64,000 nucleotides of DNA from Apus apus (Eukaryota; Chordata; Aves; Apodiformes; Apodidae), in assembly GCF_020740795.1 (NCBI RefSeq), contig NC_067312.1, positions 64,438,905-64,502,904 on the forward strand, in the 5' to 3' direction. The position numbers and the translations under genes were made by a program. Below, piece after piece: positions 15,801 through 29,600 of the stretch. How positions within the stretch are numbered: position 1 is the first letter of the stretch; every line of letters starts with the position of its first letter. The notes beneath the pieces are model-generated. The model made no database searches and was not told the DNA's origin. It saw only the letters and a program-made list of their open reading frames with translations.

Positions 15801-18800
15801 GTGTTCTCTGAAAAAGTACTCTGCAAAGTGACTGTGTGTCTGTGGGATGACTGTTGTCTTGTCTCATGCTGCTTTGCAATCATGTGCTCCCGTGATCATT
15901 TCCCATAGCTGCCAAGTCATGAAAAGAAAGTCTGAGATCAAGCCAGCTTTTTCCAGTCTTCTAGCTTGTCACCCCTAGCAGAGGTTCTGTAAGGCCCTTT
16001 TTCCACTTGCTGAAGTCTTTTGTCTAAAAATAATGCCCTTGCTGGTAACTGTGTGACTCCCTTGCCTTATGTGCTGAGAGGTTGCTAGCAGACTGTAAAT
16101 GGAAAGCAGTGAAAGAAACCTATTGATTTTGCACAGGGAGCAGCAGCTAGTGCAACCTTCTGAGCTGCTCTGGCTCTGCTGCCTCAGAGACTTCCCATTA
16201 CTTATTCTGTAAAGTGAGTATACATAGCACAAAAGATGCATCTTTAAAAAGTAGGTCTTAGGTTGTTTGTTTTGATTCCACACACACACCCCCCCCCCCC
16301 CCCCCCCCCCCCCCAACAGCTGCTTTTCAGATAGAAAGTTAATCTGAGGTGGAAAAATGAAGCCAATGCTTCAGAATGCTTTTCTGTGTCTGGTAGCTTC
16401 AGCTCCTTTTTCTGGAAACAAAACAAAATAAAACAGAATCCTGCATCTCATTCACAGAGTCAGGATAGAGGTGAACTGGAAAGATAGGAAAGAAGGGCCT
16501 TTAGCTTCATTGTTAACAGTGGATGAAAAACTTCTCATCACTAGTCTTTTCAGAGTTCCAAGGAGGTTGGCTTTGTCAGTTGATAATACAGTGGTTGAGC
16601 ATGAAAGTGAAGGAATTAACAGCAAAGGAATGAGAAGCTGACCCAATTAAAACCAAGGAAAGCTGGGTTTGCATCACATGAAAGCATTAAAGTCTGGTGG
16701 TTTTGGTCTCTGGTAGGAATTCTGTTTGTCTGTTTCAGCATTGGAAGGGCTATTACTGTTAATTTTTAGCATGGTTGTGGACGTAGTTTACTTACTTATT
16801 TTTAAAGGACTATAATGCTGGGCAAAAGACTGTCCCTTTCATGTTTTGTTTTGTTTTTCTTTTTTCTCGTTCTGGCTATGAACTGTGTAAAGATGTGTCA
16901 AAATAAGCAAAAATGTTAGTTATTTTAAAACCAAAAGAAGTGATCTCACAATGATAAATCCTGTAGAGACAAAGGTCACAGATGTCACTGAAGGTGAAAA
17001 ATAATGCTGCATCCATACAGAAAAGCTTCGCAAACACAGACCCTGATGCACTGAGCTATGAGCCTGCAAAAAGGCAGATTTTGGTGTTCCAGAATTTCCC
17101 TCTAAACAGCCTGCTGAGTGAAAACTTGAACATCTGCATTTCCATGCTGTGTTTGGATGAGGGCCGTTTCACCTTCCAAAGAAACTGCATTGATTTTCCC
17201 CTAATATTTCATCAGTGAGCTGGTCAAGAGAAGAATGATCCAAAAACTAGGAAAAATATTACGCAAAAATGTGGGGTACAGGTATTTTCCAGCAGAACGG
17301 CTTTGCTAGGAACACCTGTTTTTCTGCAGCATGTCCTGACTTACTGTTCTGGTCTGGGAAGCCCTTAGGTGTAGGGGATGACTTTGTCTAGTGCCTCCAT
17401 CTCCTCTTTGGAAGTGAGACATGGCATCCACTTGCAGAATTTTGTCTCTGCTTTTAGGAGAAAAGGCACACCATTTCAGTGTCACATACTTCACAGAATT
17501 TTGCATGTAGCATAAAGCACCAATGCAATTGAGTCAGCATGAGCTGGATCTGGTGTCATTCTGTCAGAGCCTCAGGGGTCTTGCTCCTAAGGGAAGAGGA
17601 TGTCCAAGCTTTTCTGCCTTGGAGTGTTGAGTCCTTAGAGTATGAATCCTCAATGAAAGATGTCTCCTAAGATACAGAACTTCTCCTGACAATGTCTGTC
17701 TTTGTCTTCTGCACTTTGCCACATCTAAGAATTCCTAATTAATAGTTCTGTAATTATAGTCTTGTTGCAATTTCTTTGTCCTCTCATATTTCCTCATTAT
17801 TCTCATTTCCTTCATCTCACGGGGAAGGGAACATGCTGATGTTATCTTCCCTTTAATCCTGAAGAGCTTTTTGTCTTCTTGCTGGACTCAGATTGATTAA
17901 ATGTTACATCAGAATCAGGCATTTTGGTGTTCTGTGATCTATAGTGCATTTTTCTTTAGGTTCCTCTTTGCCTAATTATCTCCTTACTTACTAAGTTTTA
18001 TGTGTTGCATTTTTGTCTGTCTCTCATCCCTTTCCTTGTCTCATTCTCTTCTGCATTTTCCTTCCCTCTTCCCTGCAATACCACCTTAAAGAGGGAGCAC
18101 CCCTGGGAGAGGCAGCTGAAGAACTATGATTTCAATCCACAGCATTTCATTATTGTCTGTATGCACTGATGCTTCTCTTCTGGCCATCACTTGGAACAAA
18201 CTTTTTTCAAAACCAGATAGGGCTCATAAGCTTGCCTGTGACAATTTTATGCATTTTCAATTTTCCTCACCTTCTTGTGTCACTATAACACACCAAAACC
18301 AGGGGCAGCAAGTAGCATTTTTCAATGAGTGGCACAGCCCTTCCTCCATATAGTGCTGAGGGCTTGAGACCACCCTTCAGTGGAAAACAGGAGGTCAAAT
18401 ATTTAGTGGCCTTAAAATAACTTACCTGATGCTCTTAAATGATCTTGCTTTATAGGAGGTTTTTATGTTACTGCCAGGTAACATCATTTTCACTGCAACA
18501 GTGAAGTCTTATGCTGGTTTTATAAGGTCATCCTTGGAGTCAACTTGGCAGGTTCATGCAGACACAAAGACCACTGAGTACTTTTTTTTTTTTCCTTGTT
18601 TATTCATTAGTTTCTAAAGTAGAATTCTTTTGCTAGCTCCCTCTTTTTTCTCATCGGTGGTTTAAGATCAAGGATAGAAGAGAGAGTGAAAAAGTTACCA
18701 GTGTGGCTGGGGTGGTAGAATTAGTTGTTCATTAGGAAGGGATTTGTGGTGTTTTCTGAATGAGCTGTTCACTGTTTGTTCCTATTTGTGAACTGCCCTT

Positions 18801-21800
18801 GCTTGATTGTACCAGTTCAAGGTTTTGTATATTCAGTGCCTGTACTTCAGTAAAAAAAATACATTTCTGAGACAGGAAGTCTTTCAGTGGAGATTCACTA
18901 ATTTTGCATTTAATCTGCAATAAGGCTGGTTGTATGTGTGCTGTACAGGGTTGGTTCACAGGCTGGTATTTTGGATTCAGTTTTGCACAGACCAGCCTTT
19001 GAGAAAAGGCTTCTAGGTTGTCCTAGAGTTTCCACCACAGCTTGCTTATGTTCTGGAGGCTCCCTGTCCTTGCAGGGAGGAAGAAGGAGCTGCAGTGATC
19101 TGTTTTTAAAGTTAAGACATGGTTGTTCTTCTAGTATTGGCATTAGTTTGAGGAGCTGTCTTCTGCCAGAAGCTACTTCTTTATGTATCTCATAGGCAGC
19201 TGTGATACAGCACCTCTTAATTATCTCTTTGATAAACTAAGTAGATTGGCTTCCAAAGTGTCTGTAGTATAATGTCTTTCCAAGATTTGAAGTAATTCCT
19301 GTATTTTTTCTTATTAACCCTGTACAACGTTTTACCATCCTTTTTGTTACTAGAACCAAACTGAGCTCTGCAGTCAGCATTTCCTTCACATCATAGACAG
19401 ATGCAATACCACCTGTTGCCCTATTTACAGAACCAGGGGATTATTATGCATCTTTTTAGTGTCATTTCAGTGCATTAAAATATAAAATTCCTAGTGACCC
19501 TTTGAAATGACAAACCTTTAAACTAATATGACCTGAAAGGAAACAATTTCTAATACTACTAATTCCCTTTCTCTAGGTTCCTTGTCTGCCAGATTCAGTT
19601 TTATCGTAAGACCTCTTTGTCCTTGCATTAATTGCTCTCTTTGCAATATTGCCATGCAATGTCATAAATGTGACGGCTGTAGGGCTGATACTGAACTAAA
19701 ACTACTTGTGTGTCATTGTAGTTACCGTGGCATGGTCGGTAGGGGCAGACTAAAAACCGTTTTCTTTTGACTAGGTACTGACTTCGGTATAGACAGCCTG
19801 CCCCTCCCTCGTAAAGACTATCATGAGTGGGCCCTTTTCCATGAAGAGTCACCAAAAAATAACTACAAACTCTTCCACAAACCGACCATCACGTTATTCA
19901 ACCACACTGCAACCTTTAGCCGCCATTCACACCTACCACTGACCACTCAGTACCTTGAGGGTGTAGAGGTCCTGAAATCGCTGCGGTACATGATCCCACT
20001 GCAGATGAAGAACAGCCTGAGGAAGAAGCTGGCACCCCTTGTATATGTGCAGTCTGACTGCAACCCTCCTTCTGACCGTGACAGCTATGTGCGTGAGCTG
20101 ATGTGCCACATTGAAGTAGACTCTTACGGGGAATGCCTGCATAATAGAGACCTTCCTCAGCATCTCAGAAATCCAGCTGCCATGGATGATGTGAACTTTC
20201 ATGAAATACTGGCACAGTACAAGTTCATTCTTGCTTTTGAAAATGCTATCTGTGAAGATTACATCACGGAAAAACTCTGGCGGCCACTGAAGCTAGGAGT
20301 GGTACCAGTGTACTTTGGGTCTCCGAGCATTATAGACTGGCTTCCTAGTAACAAGAGTGCAATCCTGGCATCCAGTTTTTCACACCCTCGAGAGCTGGCC
20401 CACTATATAAAAACACTGGATACAAATGATCAAGAATACGAGTCCTACCTAGAATGGAAACTGAAAGGGGACATTTCCAATCCAAGGCTGCTTACAGCAA
20501 TGAAGGAACGCAAGTGGGGAGTGCAAGATGTTGCCCAGGACAATTACATTGACACCTTTGAGTGCATGGTGTGTAACAGAGTGTGGGAAAACATCAGAAG
20601 GAAAGAAAAGGTACTTGTGACTTTTTGTCTCAGAGAGGCTTTAAAAGGCTTATATTTCTCACAGGATGTGTAGTTATCACATTTCTGGCCAGCTTGCAAC
20701 CGTTGCTGTTGCAGTACCACTGGGCTGTGTATCCTCACTTCAACAGGTGTTAGCAGAAGGTGTGGATGCATGCCCAGATCATGTGTGCCTCATTCTGCAC
20801 AAGTCCATAAGCTCAGTGAGTACATCGACTCCTGAGTGTTAGCAGAAGGCTTGAATTATTCAGAGAGGAGGATTTTGTCAGGCTACAGGAAGTATCCTAA
20901 CTTGCTGACTTGCTTTAGGCTGCCCAGAGAATTTGTGAGATCTCTGTTTTTGGAGGTGTTTTAAGAATCAACTCAGTGCTGCAATAGGCAGTTAGATATT
21001 ATTAGATTGTTCAGCCCTGATGACCTGAAGTGTCATGGACGCATCAAGCCAGAAAGAGCTCACCCTTGTGTTCCCCGTCTAAGTCTACTTGGAACACTTG
21101 AGCAGCCTCATCTGCTCGTTGGTTGTGTTGATGTTCCTCAGTGGCTCGACTCAGAGGCACGTGTGCATCTACATGATGCACTTTTACCACCAGTTTCTCT
21201 ACCCAAGCTGCAATGTCCTTCCACAGGTCAGCAACCCAAATAAGTTTACCCTTTCGCTGCCATTTGTTCTGCTGCCACTGTTTTAGCCAACCCCACAAGG
21301 CATTTGCTGCCATCCACTAGTCAGTGTAGAGATAGAGTCTTGGCCACCCCTCTCGCTCAGTAATAACTAACGTCATCGTCTTCTATGACAGGGTGACCTG
21401 CTTGTTGGCTGAGGGAAGGCCTGTGGATGTTGTCTACCTTGACTTTAGCAAGGCCTTTGACAAGGTTTCCCACAGCATTCTCCTAGAGAACCTGGCTGCT
21501 CGTAGCTTGGATGTGCAACACCCTTTGCTGGATAAAAAACTGGTTGAGTGGCCAGGTTCCAAGAGTTGTGTTGAGTGGAGTTCAATCCAGTTGGTGGCCA
21601 GTCACAAGTGGTGTTCCCCAGGGCTCAGTGCTGGGGCCGCTCCTGTTTAACATCTTCATTGATGACTTGGATGAGGGGATACAGTGCACCCTCAGTGAGT
21701 TTGCAGATGGCACTAAGCTGGGTGGGAGTGTCGACCTGCTTGAGGGCAGGGAGGCTCCGCAGAGGGATCTGGACAGGCTTGACAGATGGATGAAGGCCAG

Positions 21801-23653
21801 TGGCATGAGATTCAATAAGGCCAAATGTTGGGTCCTGCACTTTGGCCACAACAACCCCTGGCAGCACTACAGGCTTGGGGAGCAGTGGCTGGAGAGAGGG
21901 ACCTGGGGGTGTCAATTGACAGCTGGCTGAACATGAGCCAGCAGTGTGCCCAGGTGGCCAAGAAGGCCAAAACCATCCTGGCCTGCATCAGGAATAGTGT
22001 GACCAGCAGGACCAGGGAGGTGATCCTGCCTTGGTGAGGCTGCAGCTTGAGCACTGTGTGCAGTTTTGGACACCACAGTATAGGAAGAACATCAAGGTGC
22101 TGGAGAGAGTGCAGAGAAGGGCAACAAGGCTGATTAGGGGTCTGGAGAACAGGTCTTAGGAGTAGAGGCTGAGAGAGCTGGGGCTGTTCAGCCTGGAGAA
22201 GAGGAGGCTGAGGGGAGACCTCATTGCTCTCTACAGCTACCTTAGAGGACATTGTAGTGAGGTGGGTGTTGGCCTCTTCTCCCTAGTGACCAGCGATACG
22301 ACAAGAGGAAATGGGGTCAAGTTGTGCCAGGGGAAGTTCAGATTGGATATGAGGAAGAATTTATTCACAGAAAGAGTGGTGAGGCATTGGAACAGGCTGC
22401 CCGGGGAGCAGGCAAACCGTCCCCTGGAGGCATTCAAGAAATGGGTAGACATAGTGTTTCAGGAGATGTTTTGGTGGTTAGGGATTGTAGGGTTGGACTT
22501 TATGATCTTGGAGGTCTTTTCCAACTGTGATGATTCTATGATTCTATGAAGCAAAACCCACATATGTATCTGAGTTGGTGGATGCTCAGTTTAATTGCCA
22601 CATTCCTTTAAAGTTTTCATGTTTGTGTACCAAGAATCAGTAGCCATCTTTCAAATGCTCCATGAGCTTAGTTATCAGCATGAATCAAAAACCCCTTTTT
22701 GTGCCCAGTAATGAAACTCTCCAGTGTCTCTAGTATCCTACACCTGTCCTGTATCCATTAGGCCATATATAGTTCACAGTCTGAGCAGTATCAATGTCAT
22801 CAGCCAGTAGAAGGGAAAAGAAGAAAGCATTTTGTTACTAAGGTCAGCTGAAGTGATGGAGGGTGCAAATAGGTAAGTATTACATTTAATCAGGCTTTTC
22901 TGTTTTTAATCTGGTGCAAATCTGGACAGAAGTCCTCTCTAAGTTAGGAATACAACCATGGAAGGGAGTAGAATATGTTAGATACAGATATTCCTTCCTC
23001 ATGCTTTTCTGGCATTCTAGTCAAGAAGACTATGAAGATCGGTTTGCTCTCCTGGTCAGATTAATGGATTGTCTTTTTTTTCTCCTTATAAAGGATCTCA
23101 TTAAATGTGTACATATTTAAGATTAAACCAGAATATAATTATGAAAACAGGTCTCCTTACTTTACAATTTCAGTGTGGGTGGGCTGGTGCTGCTCATTTT
23201 CAGCCAGACCTGATATGAGACTCTGGCTCTTGTCAGCTCTCGTCCATGCCTTGTCCTGGACGCTTTGGGGAAAGCATCCCCTTTAACATCTGCAGGGACA
23301 TGGCTAGAGCCTGTAGTGGGAAGGAAAATGTCACTGACATGCTTTGATAGTTTACAAATGGAATAGCACCTTTCTTTGCTGTCTGCCAGGGTCCCTGAAT
23401 AACCTACTTTATTTCTCTCCATTGCCAGGGACGGCCGCCCCAGAGGTGGAAAGCTCAGGTTAACCATCTGAGCTGCCCCAAACCGGAGGCGTTCTGGTTC
23501 TCGTCTTCAAACCCTGGTTGGACGTCTCTCCAAGAGATGTGGAAAGCAAGCTTTGAGCAATCCAAGAAAGAAGCCTTGGCCCTGAGGCACCTGGTGGAAA
23601 GGAACAGGAATTTTACAGCTCAGGAATTTTGGATGCTTGTATTCAAAGAATAA
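12798..23653 (+). CDS. FUT10: Alpha-1,3-fucosyltransferase 10 / protein O-fucosyltransferase (spliced, complete)
   Basis: The coding exons are 12798-12875, 15333-15615, 19775-20610 and 23429-23653. All introns are GT-AG, the phases agree and the gene ends in TAA. The product is 473 residues, against about 479 in mammals. It is a GDP-fucose-dependent glycosyltransferase of family GT10, a type II membrane protein of the ER/Golgi. Residues about 8-25 form the membrane anchor, after a short basic cytoplasmic tail. The catalytic half carries the family signature [19 protein letters not shown] followed by [15 protein letters not shown], where the glutamate and lysine bind the nucleotide sugar. Classical work calls FUT10 an alpha-1,3-fucosyltransferase. 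More recent work, as I recall it, describes FUT10/FUT11 as protein O-fucosyltransferases acting on EMI domains. Nothing in the sequence looks broken, so the gene is probably functional. Confidence 0.94.
12876..15332 (+). other. FUT10: FUT10 intron after coding exon 1
   Basis: This intron is non-coding. I recognised no mobile element or RNA gene in it. Confidence 0.75.
15333..15615 (+). CDS. FUT10: FUT10 coding exon 2 (stem and start of catalytic domain)
   Basis: The acceptor is CCTGAAG and the donor GTAAGA. The exon encodes the variable stem and then the conserved [20 protein letters not shown] block. The first glycine codon of the next block is split across the intron. Confidence 0.93.
15616..19774 (+). 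other. FUT10: FUT10 intron after coding exon 2
   Basis: This intron of 4.2 kb contains the (CA)n/poly-C run listed separately and scattered T-rich stretches. I see no gene on either strand. Confidence 0.75.
16279..16314. repeat. (CA)n followed by 26 consecutive C
   Basis: Five CA units run straight into an uninterrupted tract of 26 cytosines inside a FUT10 intron. Such runs are prone to slippage and are difficult to sequence, so the exact length is unreliable. Confidence 0.95.
19775..20610 (+). CDS. FUT10: FUT10 coding exon 3 (main catalytic exon)
   Basis: This 836-bp exon has a TTGACTAG acceptor and a GTACTT donor. It encodes most of the GT10 catalytic domain: [36 protein letters not shown], and the fucosyltransferase signature [15 protein letters not shown]. 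Two short cysteine motifs (ECMVC) near the end are typical of FUT10/11. If the donor were skipped, translation would continue 20 codons to a stop at 20673. I consider that a shadow, because the last exon is clearly conserved. Confidence 0.95.
21002..21373 (-). pseudogene. ERVL-type pol fragment (RNase H/integrase junction)
   Basis: The minus strand reads as the end of an RNase H domain and the start of integrase of an avian ERVL-like element. Visible pieces are [35 protein letters not shown] and GELFLA, then HDTSGHQG after a disrupted codon. There is at least one stop, so it is not functional. The fragment ends exactly where the CR1 on the plus strand begins. It lies in the last FUT10 intron, antisense to FUT10. 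Confidence 0.8.
21374..22549 (+). mobile_element. CR1 LINE, 3' part
   Basis: The reverse-transcriptase C-terminal half is visible: [20 protein letters not shown] (motif A), [18 protein letters not shown], and a decayed FADG at the place of the catalytic FADD. It ends in the CR1 3' tail with repeated ATTCTATG. It has several frameshifts and stops. It lies in the last FUT10 intron in the sense orientation. Confidence 0.92.
23429..23653 (+). CDS. FUT10: FUT10 last coding exon
   Basis: The acceptor is ATTGCCAG. The exon encodes 74 codons and a TAA stop. The text matches the C-terminus of vertebrate FUT10, including [20 protein letters not shown] and [11 protein letters not shown] at the very end. 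Confidence 0.93.
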   Translation, partial: GRPPQRWKAQVNHLSCPKPEAFWFSSSNPGWTSLQEMWKASFEQSKKEALALRHLVERNRNFTAQEFWMLVFKE

Positions 23654-26600
23654 ACACAATGACCAGTAAAATGGAGGGAGCTCCTCAGAGGTGTCTGTGG
23701 ATTTTTCTTTTGTAGGTGACCTTATCATACATAGGAGCCACAGGAAGTAGACCTGTAAGACTGAATTTAGTAAGTTCAGTGCTCGAGGGGTACTAAGGAG
23801 TGCTAAACAATAGAATCACCCGGCCAGGTGATGTGTACACACACACATATATATATCTGTGTATCTTTAGAATTATTTATTTTTGTATTAATTGTCATTA
23901 CTTCACATGTTTCAGCATAAAGGCAGAAGTTGTCAGGGTTCTCAAAGCAGATGGGTCTCCCTCCAACTTTAGATACATACCTGTGTCTGTGGCTTCAGCT
24001 CAGGACCCTCCTTTGTTGTGTGGATAGCCATGAGATGGAGACCAGCTGACATAATTGCACTGGTACAGCTGCTCTGCTGCTTTGGAGGTAGAGGAAAAAT
24101 GTGGGACTGTGTCCCTGGCCAGCTGATAATTATCAATTTTCCTGGCATCAGCAGATTTAGCAGGCACTTGGCAGGCTTTGTGTCCTGACACTGAGTGCCA
24201 GTGTAAAGTGCGCTAGTGCTTGGCACAAGGAAACAGCATCTGTTAGTGTCCAGGGACAGACGGAATGAAAAACGTGCTGGCTCAGATTTACCCACCATCT
24301 TCTGCTAAAAATAAGCAGAGCACATGAATATCTCCACTCCCTAGAAACAGGGCTGGCCTCAATCTGGTTTACTTTTTTGACTTTCTGATGATGGGCTAGT
24401 GTTTGTATCACGTAGAAACATGAACTTGTGTGCTTGAAAGGGCAGGGATAAAACTGAGAGTGCATTGGTGCTATGTCTTCAACAGGCACAAGAAGTGGTA
24501 AGCAAGCACCCTACCTGTTTTAGCACAGAAACCCCCAAATTACTTCATTTGACAGAGAAAAAAACTCTATGATCTTAGTCATCACTTGCCAAAGGACACA
24601 CATTTGCCTGGTACACAGACTGCTGCAGTTTTCATCCCAAGTTCTTCCAGCCTCCGTCTATGGAGGAGTCAACTTCACAGGATCTGCAAAATGGCATTAT
24701 ATGTATGTAGGAGCCATTCAGATGACATTCACATGCCCATGTATGATGACACAGGAAATGTAACTACTAATATGAAGTTCATCACATTGCTAGAAAGGCA
24801 CATTTCTATAGTAATTTCCATGTACTTGCTCCTTGTAGCAGGCTGTTTTACGATTGTTATCAAGCATCTGGCTGTTTCATGAATGGGTAACCATAAGGAA
24901 TGATGGGAATAGCATTTACACCAAGAAATTCAGCTGCAAAATTTACTTGCCTTGAAAAAGTTTCCTCACTAGAAATTTTCTTGCTAAATAGCTGGTGGCA
25001 TTTTATCACTTTCAAATCTAGTGAGAGAAAGAGCAGTTTTGTGGCCACAAACCGTATAATATTGGTCATTGTTTCTTTGAGCATGTAATTAGTTTTGATC
25101 AAGAAAAACAGTGCAACTGCCATTTCTCACCAGTAGTGTTTTGCCTGTGTCACACACAGCATCTGTTGGACATGTCTTTAACTCCTTCCCCAGGGGTCTA
25201 CAGTGCAAATGATAACTAAGCTCCACAGATGAAGTCCTTCAGGGAAGTGGCATTTACACCAGACTTAGAGACTTTCCTAAATCAGGACTGAGAGCTGGAC
25301 GTAAACCCCACGATATTCAGAAAGCAAACTGCATCCCCACCAGTTGCCATGAAACTGTTTTTCCTCTTAGGATGGCACAATAGCTGCAGCATGAAGTACT
25401 AACACGCCTTTTGTGATCTCTTACTGTCTTTGTAAAAAATCTCAAGCCATGTTGCTAAAAGACCTCAAGAGCTGAACTGATTTATTTTTTTTGTTTGTTT
25501 TCTTGGTGGAATCAGTCAGATCCTGAGCTTCCTGAGCAATCTGGGAGGTAGATATTATCCAAAGACATATTTGGAGGCATATTTGTTTCAATGAGTATAT
25601 GGTGTCTTATCCCTCATTTTACTTTGGTGGTATTAGGGAGGGAAAGGAAGACTGAAGGAACTGTTTTACAGCCAACATTCTGAAATTTCAGGTGGTCAGC
25701 AGCAGGTCGGCAGGTGTTTCAGAAGAGTTAACATTGTCATCCACTGCTATACACAGGAGAAAGATGACTGCCCAGAGCAGTTAGCTGAAGCTGTGCTGTA
25801 GTACAAGGTAACTGTCACTTGGCCTCACAAGATCCTCTCACAATGCATCCTTTCTAGAGGAAAAGCATTAAACTCTTGGCTACAACAGGCTAGTTCAGAT
25901 TAACCTCTTTGGTCTCATGGACTGCAATCACCCCATAGAGGATTGTTTCCTGTGCTGAATAAAGGGAAGTCCTAGTGAACATTGCCATGGGCAACTTATG
26001 GTGAGGATTTATTTGTGCAGGCTAATCAAGTGTAAGAAAGACTGACCACTGTGAATTTTAAGTGGATCTCTTTTCTCCCCCTACTGCTCTGAGAAGGAAT
26101 AAGCAGAAGCAGCTGACCAGTCTCTTTTGGTTGTTTGGTTTTGGGTTGTGAGGTTGGTTTTGTTTTTGTTTGGGTTTTTGTTTGTTTGTGCTGATTTGGT
26201 AGTCTTCCTGCCATGTATAGGGTTGGAATTGTAGCCAACAGAAGAATCCAGTTTGGCATGCAGGCATATGTACATCCTGGATGGCACAGATTTTATTTTT
26301 TAAATTTATTTATTTATTTATTTATTTATTAACTTTACAAAGTCAACAGCAAAAAGGTAGAGAAAAACTCTGTATTTTCAACAATAAGAGCTGATTCTGG
26401 AAGAATTGAGGGCATGCTTCCCAACCTCTTGCATAATTGTAACAGGCTGTACTGATTTCCCCTGTTGTGGGATATGAGACACAGACAGTTTTTACTGGGC
26501 TTGCATTTATTCTCATGAAGTCGCATCCATTAGCTGCCCTGGGAGTTATACATGTTAGTGGCCTCTGAGCCTGCAGTGGCATTTGCATCTGAAACACAAA

Positions 26601-29600
26601 ATCTTGAGACCAGACTGCCCCTTCAGAAGCTGCCTGCAGTCAGCTTATAGGTGTGTCTGGGAATCTGCAGCAGAACTGGTGGGGCCAGGAGAGCCTGGGA
26701 AAAGGTGATCCTGGATGCCACCCTTGGACATAGTCCTCCCCAGTGAAAATCAGGACTGGGGGACAGACAAATGGGAGCAGAGATTGCTCCCATTTTGCCC
26801 TTCTTAGTTCATACCATGGCCTTTGTATATCAAGCCTCTGCCTTCCACCAGCCCCTGCAATGTACCTGTGCCCTTGTGCCTCTTGTCCTCAAAGGCATCT
26901 GGTTGTGTAGGGAAACAAGGCACAAAGGGGGTTGTTTTTTCACTGAAAATATTTGCAGACATTTCTCTACTTCACTTTTACAATGTCAGGAGCCTAAGCA
27001 TCCTCCCTGTGCTCCTTGGGGTCTGGCTGCCAAGTGTTTACCTGGTGCAGTGATACCTGGGATCAGGCTATAGGGAAGCAGCTCAAGTTAGGAGCAGGGA
27101 ATAGCCTCACCTGGGGTTGTCACGTCAGAGCTGCTTTTGAGGTCTGGTGCTGACCCCGACCAACCTTCTGGACTTCTGTCTCAATCTTGACCTCCTTCAT
27201 CCCTGTCAACCTGCTGGGTGATCACTGGGCTGTGGCTGGCCCTGCCCTCCATCACCACCTCTGCCATTCATGCCCTGCTTGTGGTGCAGCAGCCTCCCAC
27301 TCTGGTGGGCGTGCTGCCCAGTTGGCTCCACTCAGAGCAGATGTTTTGTGCCCCAGCCATGGGCCCTTCCAGAAACAATTGCTGGTGGGAAAAGTCCTGT
27401 AGGTATATGGGGTCCTGCCATCATAAGGCTTCCTCCAACTGTCTAAGAGCTGCTTCATCTCTTCGTGAGCCAGTCGGCAGCAGATGCCCCCACACCACCG
27501 CTTGTGTTACTCCATCCCCTGGCGACAACTCACAAGCCTTTGACAGCTGCATCCTGTGTCCCATAACAGAATGTTCTGCAGTTGGGCCCATCCTTCACCT
27601 GGGATGCTCTGCCTCCTCCTGCCTTCCTGCAGCACTCTAGTGATGGGGGCTCTCCTACGACATTTTTTTGATCCTAAGTGTGCACAAACTTCAGGTTCAG
27701 AAATTTTTTCCTCCTCTGAGCTCCGGCCATTCAAGCTATTTTTCCCAGATTTGTTCATTTTTGCATATTTGCTTGTTCTTCAGTAATCTCCTTAACACCG
27801 ATGCTAGCCAACACATTTGCCTTGTTTTATTTCCTTTAGCAGGCCTGGCAGGCTGGGGGTGTTAACACAGATGGGAGAAGATCATCTGAGATTGCTGTGC
27901 TGGGCATACATTAGAGGAACAATGGAGTATTTACCCCAGAAAATGAACAGCAAGCTGATGGCTGGGAATGTGATTAGAGAAAATAAATATAAGGAGGTAT
28001 TTGACTGCATTCATTTAAATGCAAGACGAGCCTCAGTCCTATATTCTTGGTGCACAACTGTGCATCGTGGGTATCAGAGGTCAAATCCTGGCCTTGCTCC
28101 CTCATGCAGCATTTTAGAGAGGCAAAGCCAAAGGCTTTCTTGTGGCAGGCCTTAAAGAAAGCCAAGTACCTCGATGCCAGTAGTGTACATTTGCAAAGCA
28201 GGGAATGCCCTGTTACATCAGCAGCACAACATTAGCCTAACATGAAATACCATGAGGGTGGCTGCATGGTTCTGTAGAACAGCCTGTCACTGCTGTGTGT
28301 GCATCAGGAGACTGGTGGGGAGGCACCATGTAGCTGGCATAGTAGAGCCACATACTGCACAGCTCTGTGGGAACTGTTCAGAAGAACAGGTGGAGGTTTA
28401 AGTCAGGCTCTCTCTGTGTAATTAATGAAAAGAGAGAGCTCATCTGAATTACCCTTCACATGAGCACTTTTTCCAGCAGCAGGAAAGATGGAAGGCCAGG
28501 GAGTGTATTGTGGTGTGGTGTGGACATAATCTGCTGTGTCCTGCTAGCTGACATTCCCCCTCTAAGTGTTTTTAAACCATTGAACCCTCATGTGCAGACC
28601 TTGTTTTTAGTGAGTTTCCCAAATTCAGGGTTAATTAACTAATTATTAAAAACCTACTGCTATTTGCTGATTGCTTAACTCTCCAGCCTTGGAAAAAAAT
28701 AGGGCATAGAGCCAGCTATTTTGCATCTGATGAACCAAATGTCTTGAAACAATCTTGTTTAATACATATACATATGTTCTGCAGGGAAAAAAACGAAGCT
28801 TAGTAAGGTTGCAAATTAAGGCTGAATGAAGAATACTTGTGTAACTGGTCCTTTAAAAAAACAGGGAGTTTGCCCTGAAATATTATGGAAAGTTTGGGCA
28901 TCACCAATATCACGAAGATCAATCCATTTTGCATTCCCAGTCCCATCTCTAAACCACACACACACAAATCACAAATGACTTACCTTCTCCTTTTGCTTCT
29001 GTTCACTTGCTGTCCATCCTGAAACTGGAGTGAGGTGAGAATCTGGTATAAGCATTACTGAAAGAAACTTAGCCAGAGGCTGTATCCCTCTGCCTTGGTA
29101 CAGGGGAAAAACCTGGCATCTCTAACCTGTGGGGCATTTGACTTGCCAGTCTTCTGCATACAGAAAGCCACACTAAGTGGGAAGAGGCTGCATGTTGCTT
29201 TCTGATGGCCTTGGGGCAGGACAGAATCCAAGGCAACTTGAAGTGCTGCAGCTGCAACCTGGAGATGAAAGCAACAATGCATGATTAATGGTTCAGCAAG
29301 ACCTCCAGGGTTATGAGGTTTGGAAGCTAATTGTATGTTTTCCACTGTTACAGGCAACATTTCTGAATGTTTTGGTTTGCCCACTTTGCAGTTACAGCTA
29401 TGTCTTTGTCATGGCTAGGCCTCAGAACACCTTCTTTTCTTTTATATGGACAACCAAGTGCTCTCATCCTGCACTCTCTCACAACTCAGAAAGGGCAGCC
29501 CATGAAGATTCAGATGGGACACCCTTGCTTTCTAAACTCCTTCTCAGAGAGGAACCTGAGTGCAGCTGGATCCAACCTTTGTCTCAGACCTGGCTCTCCC

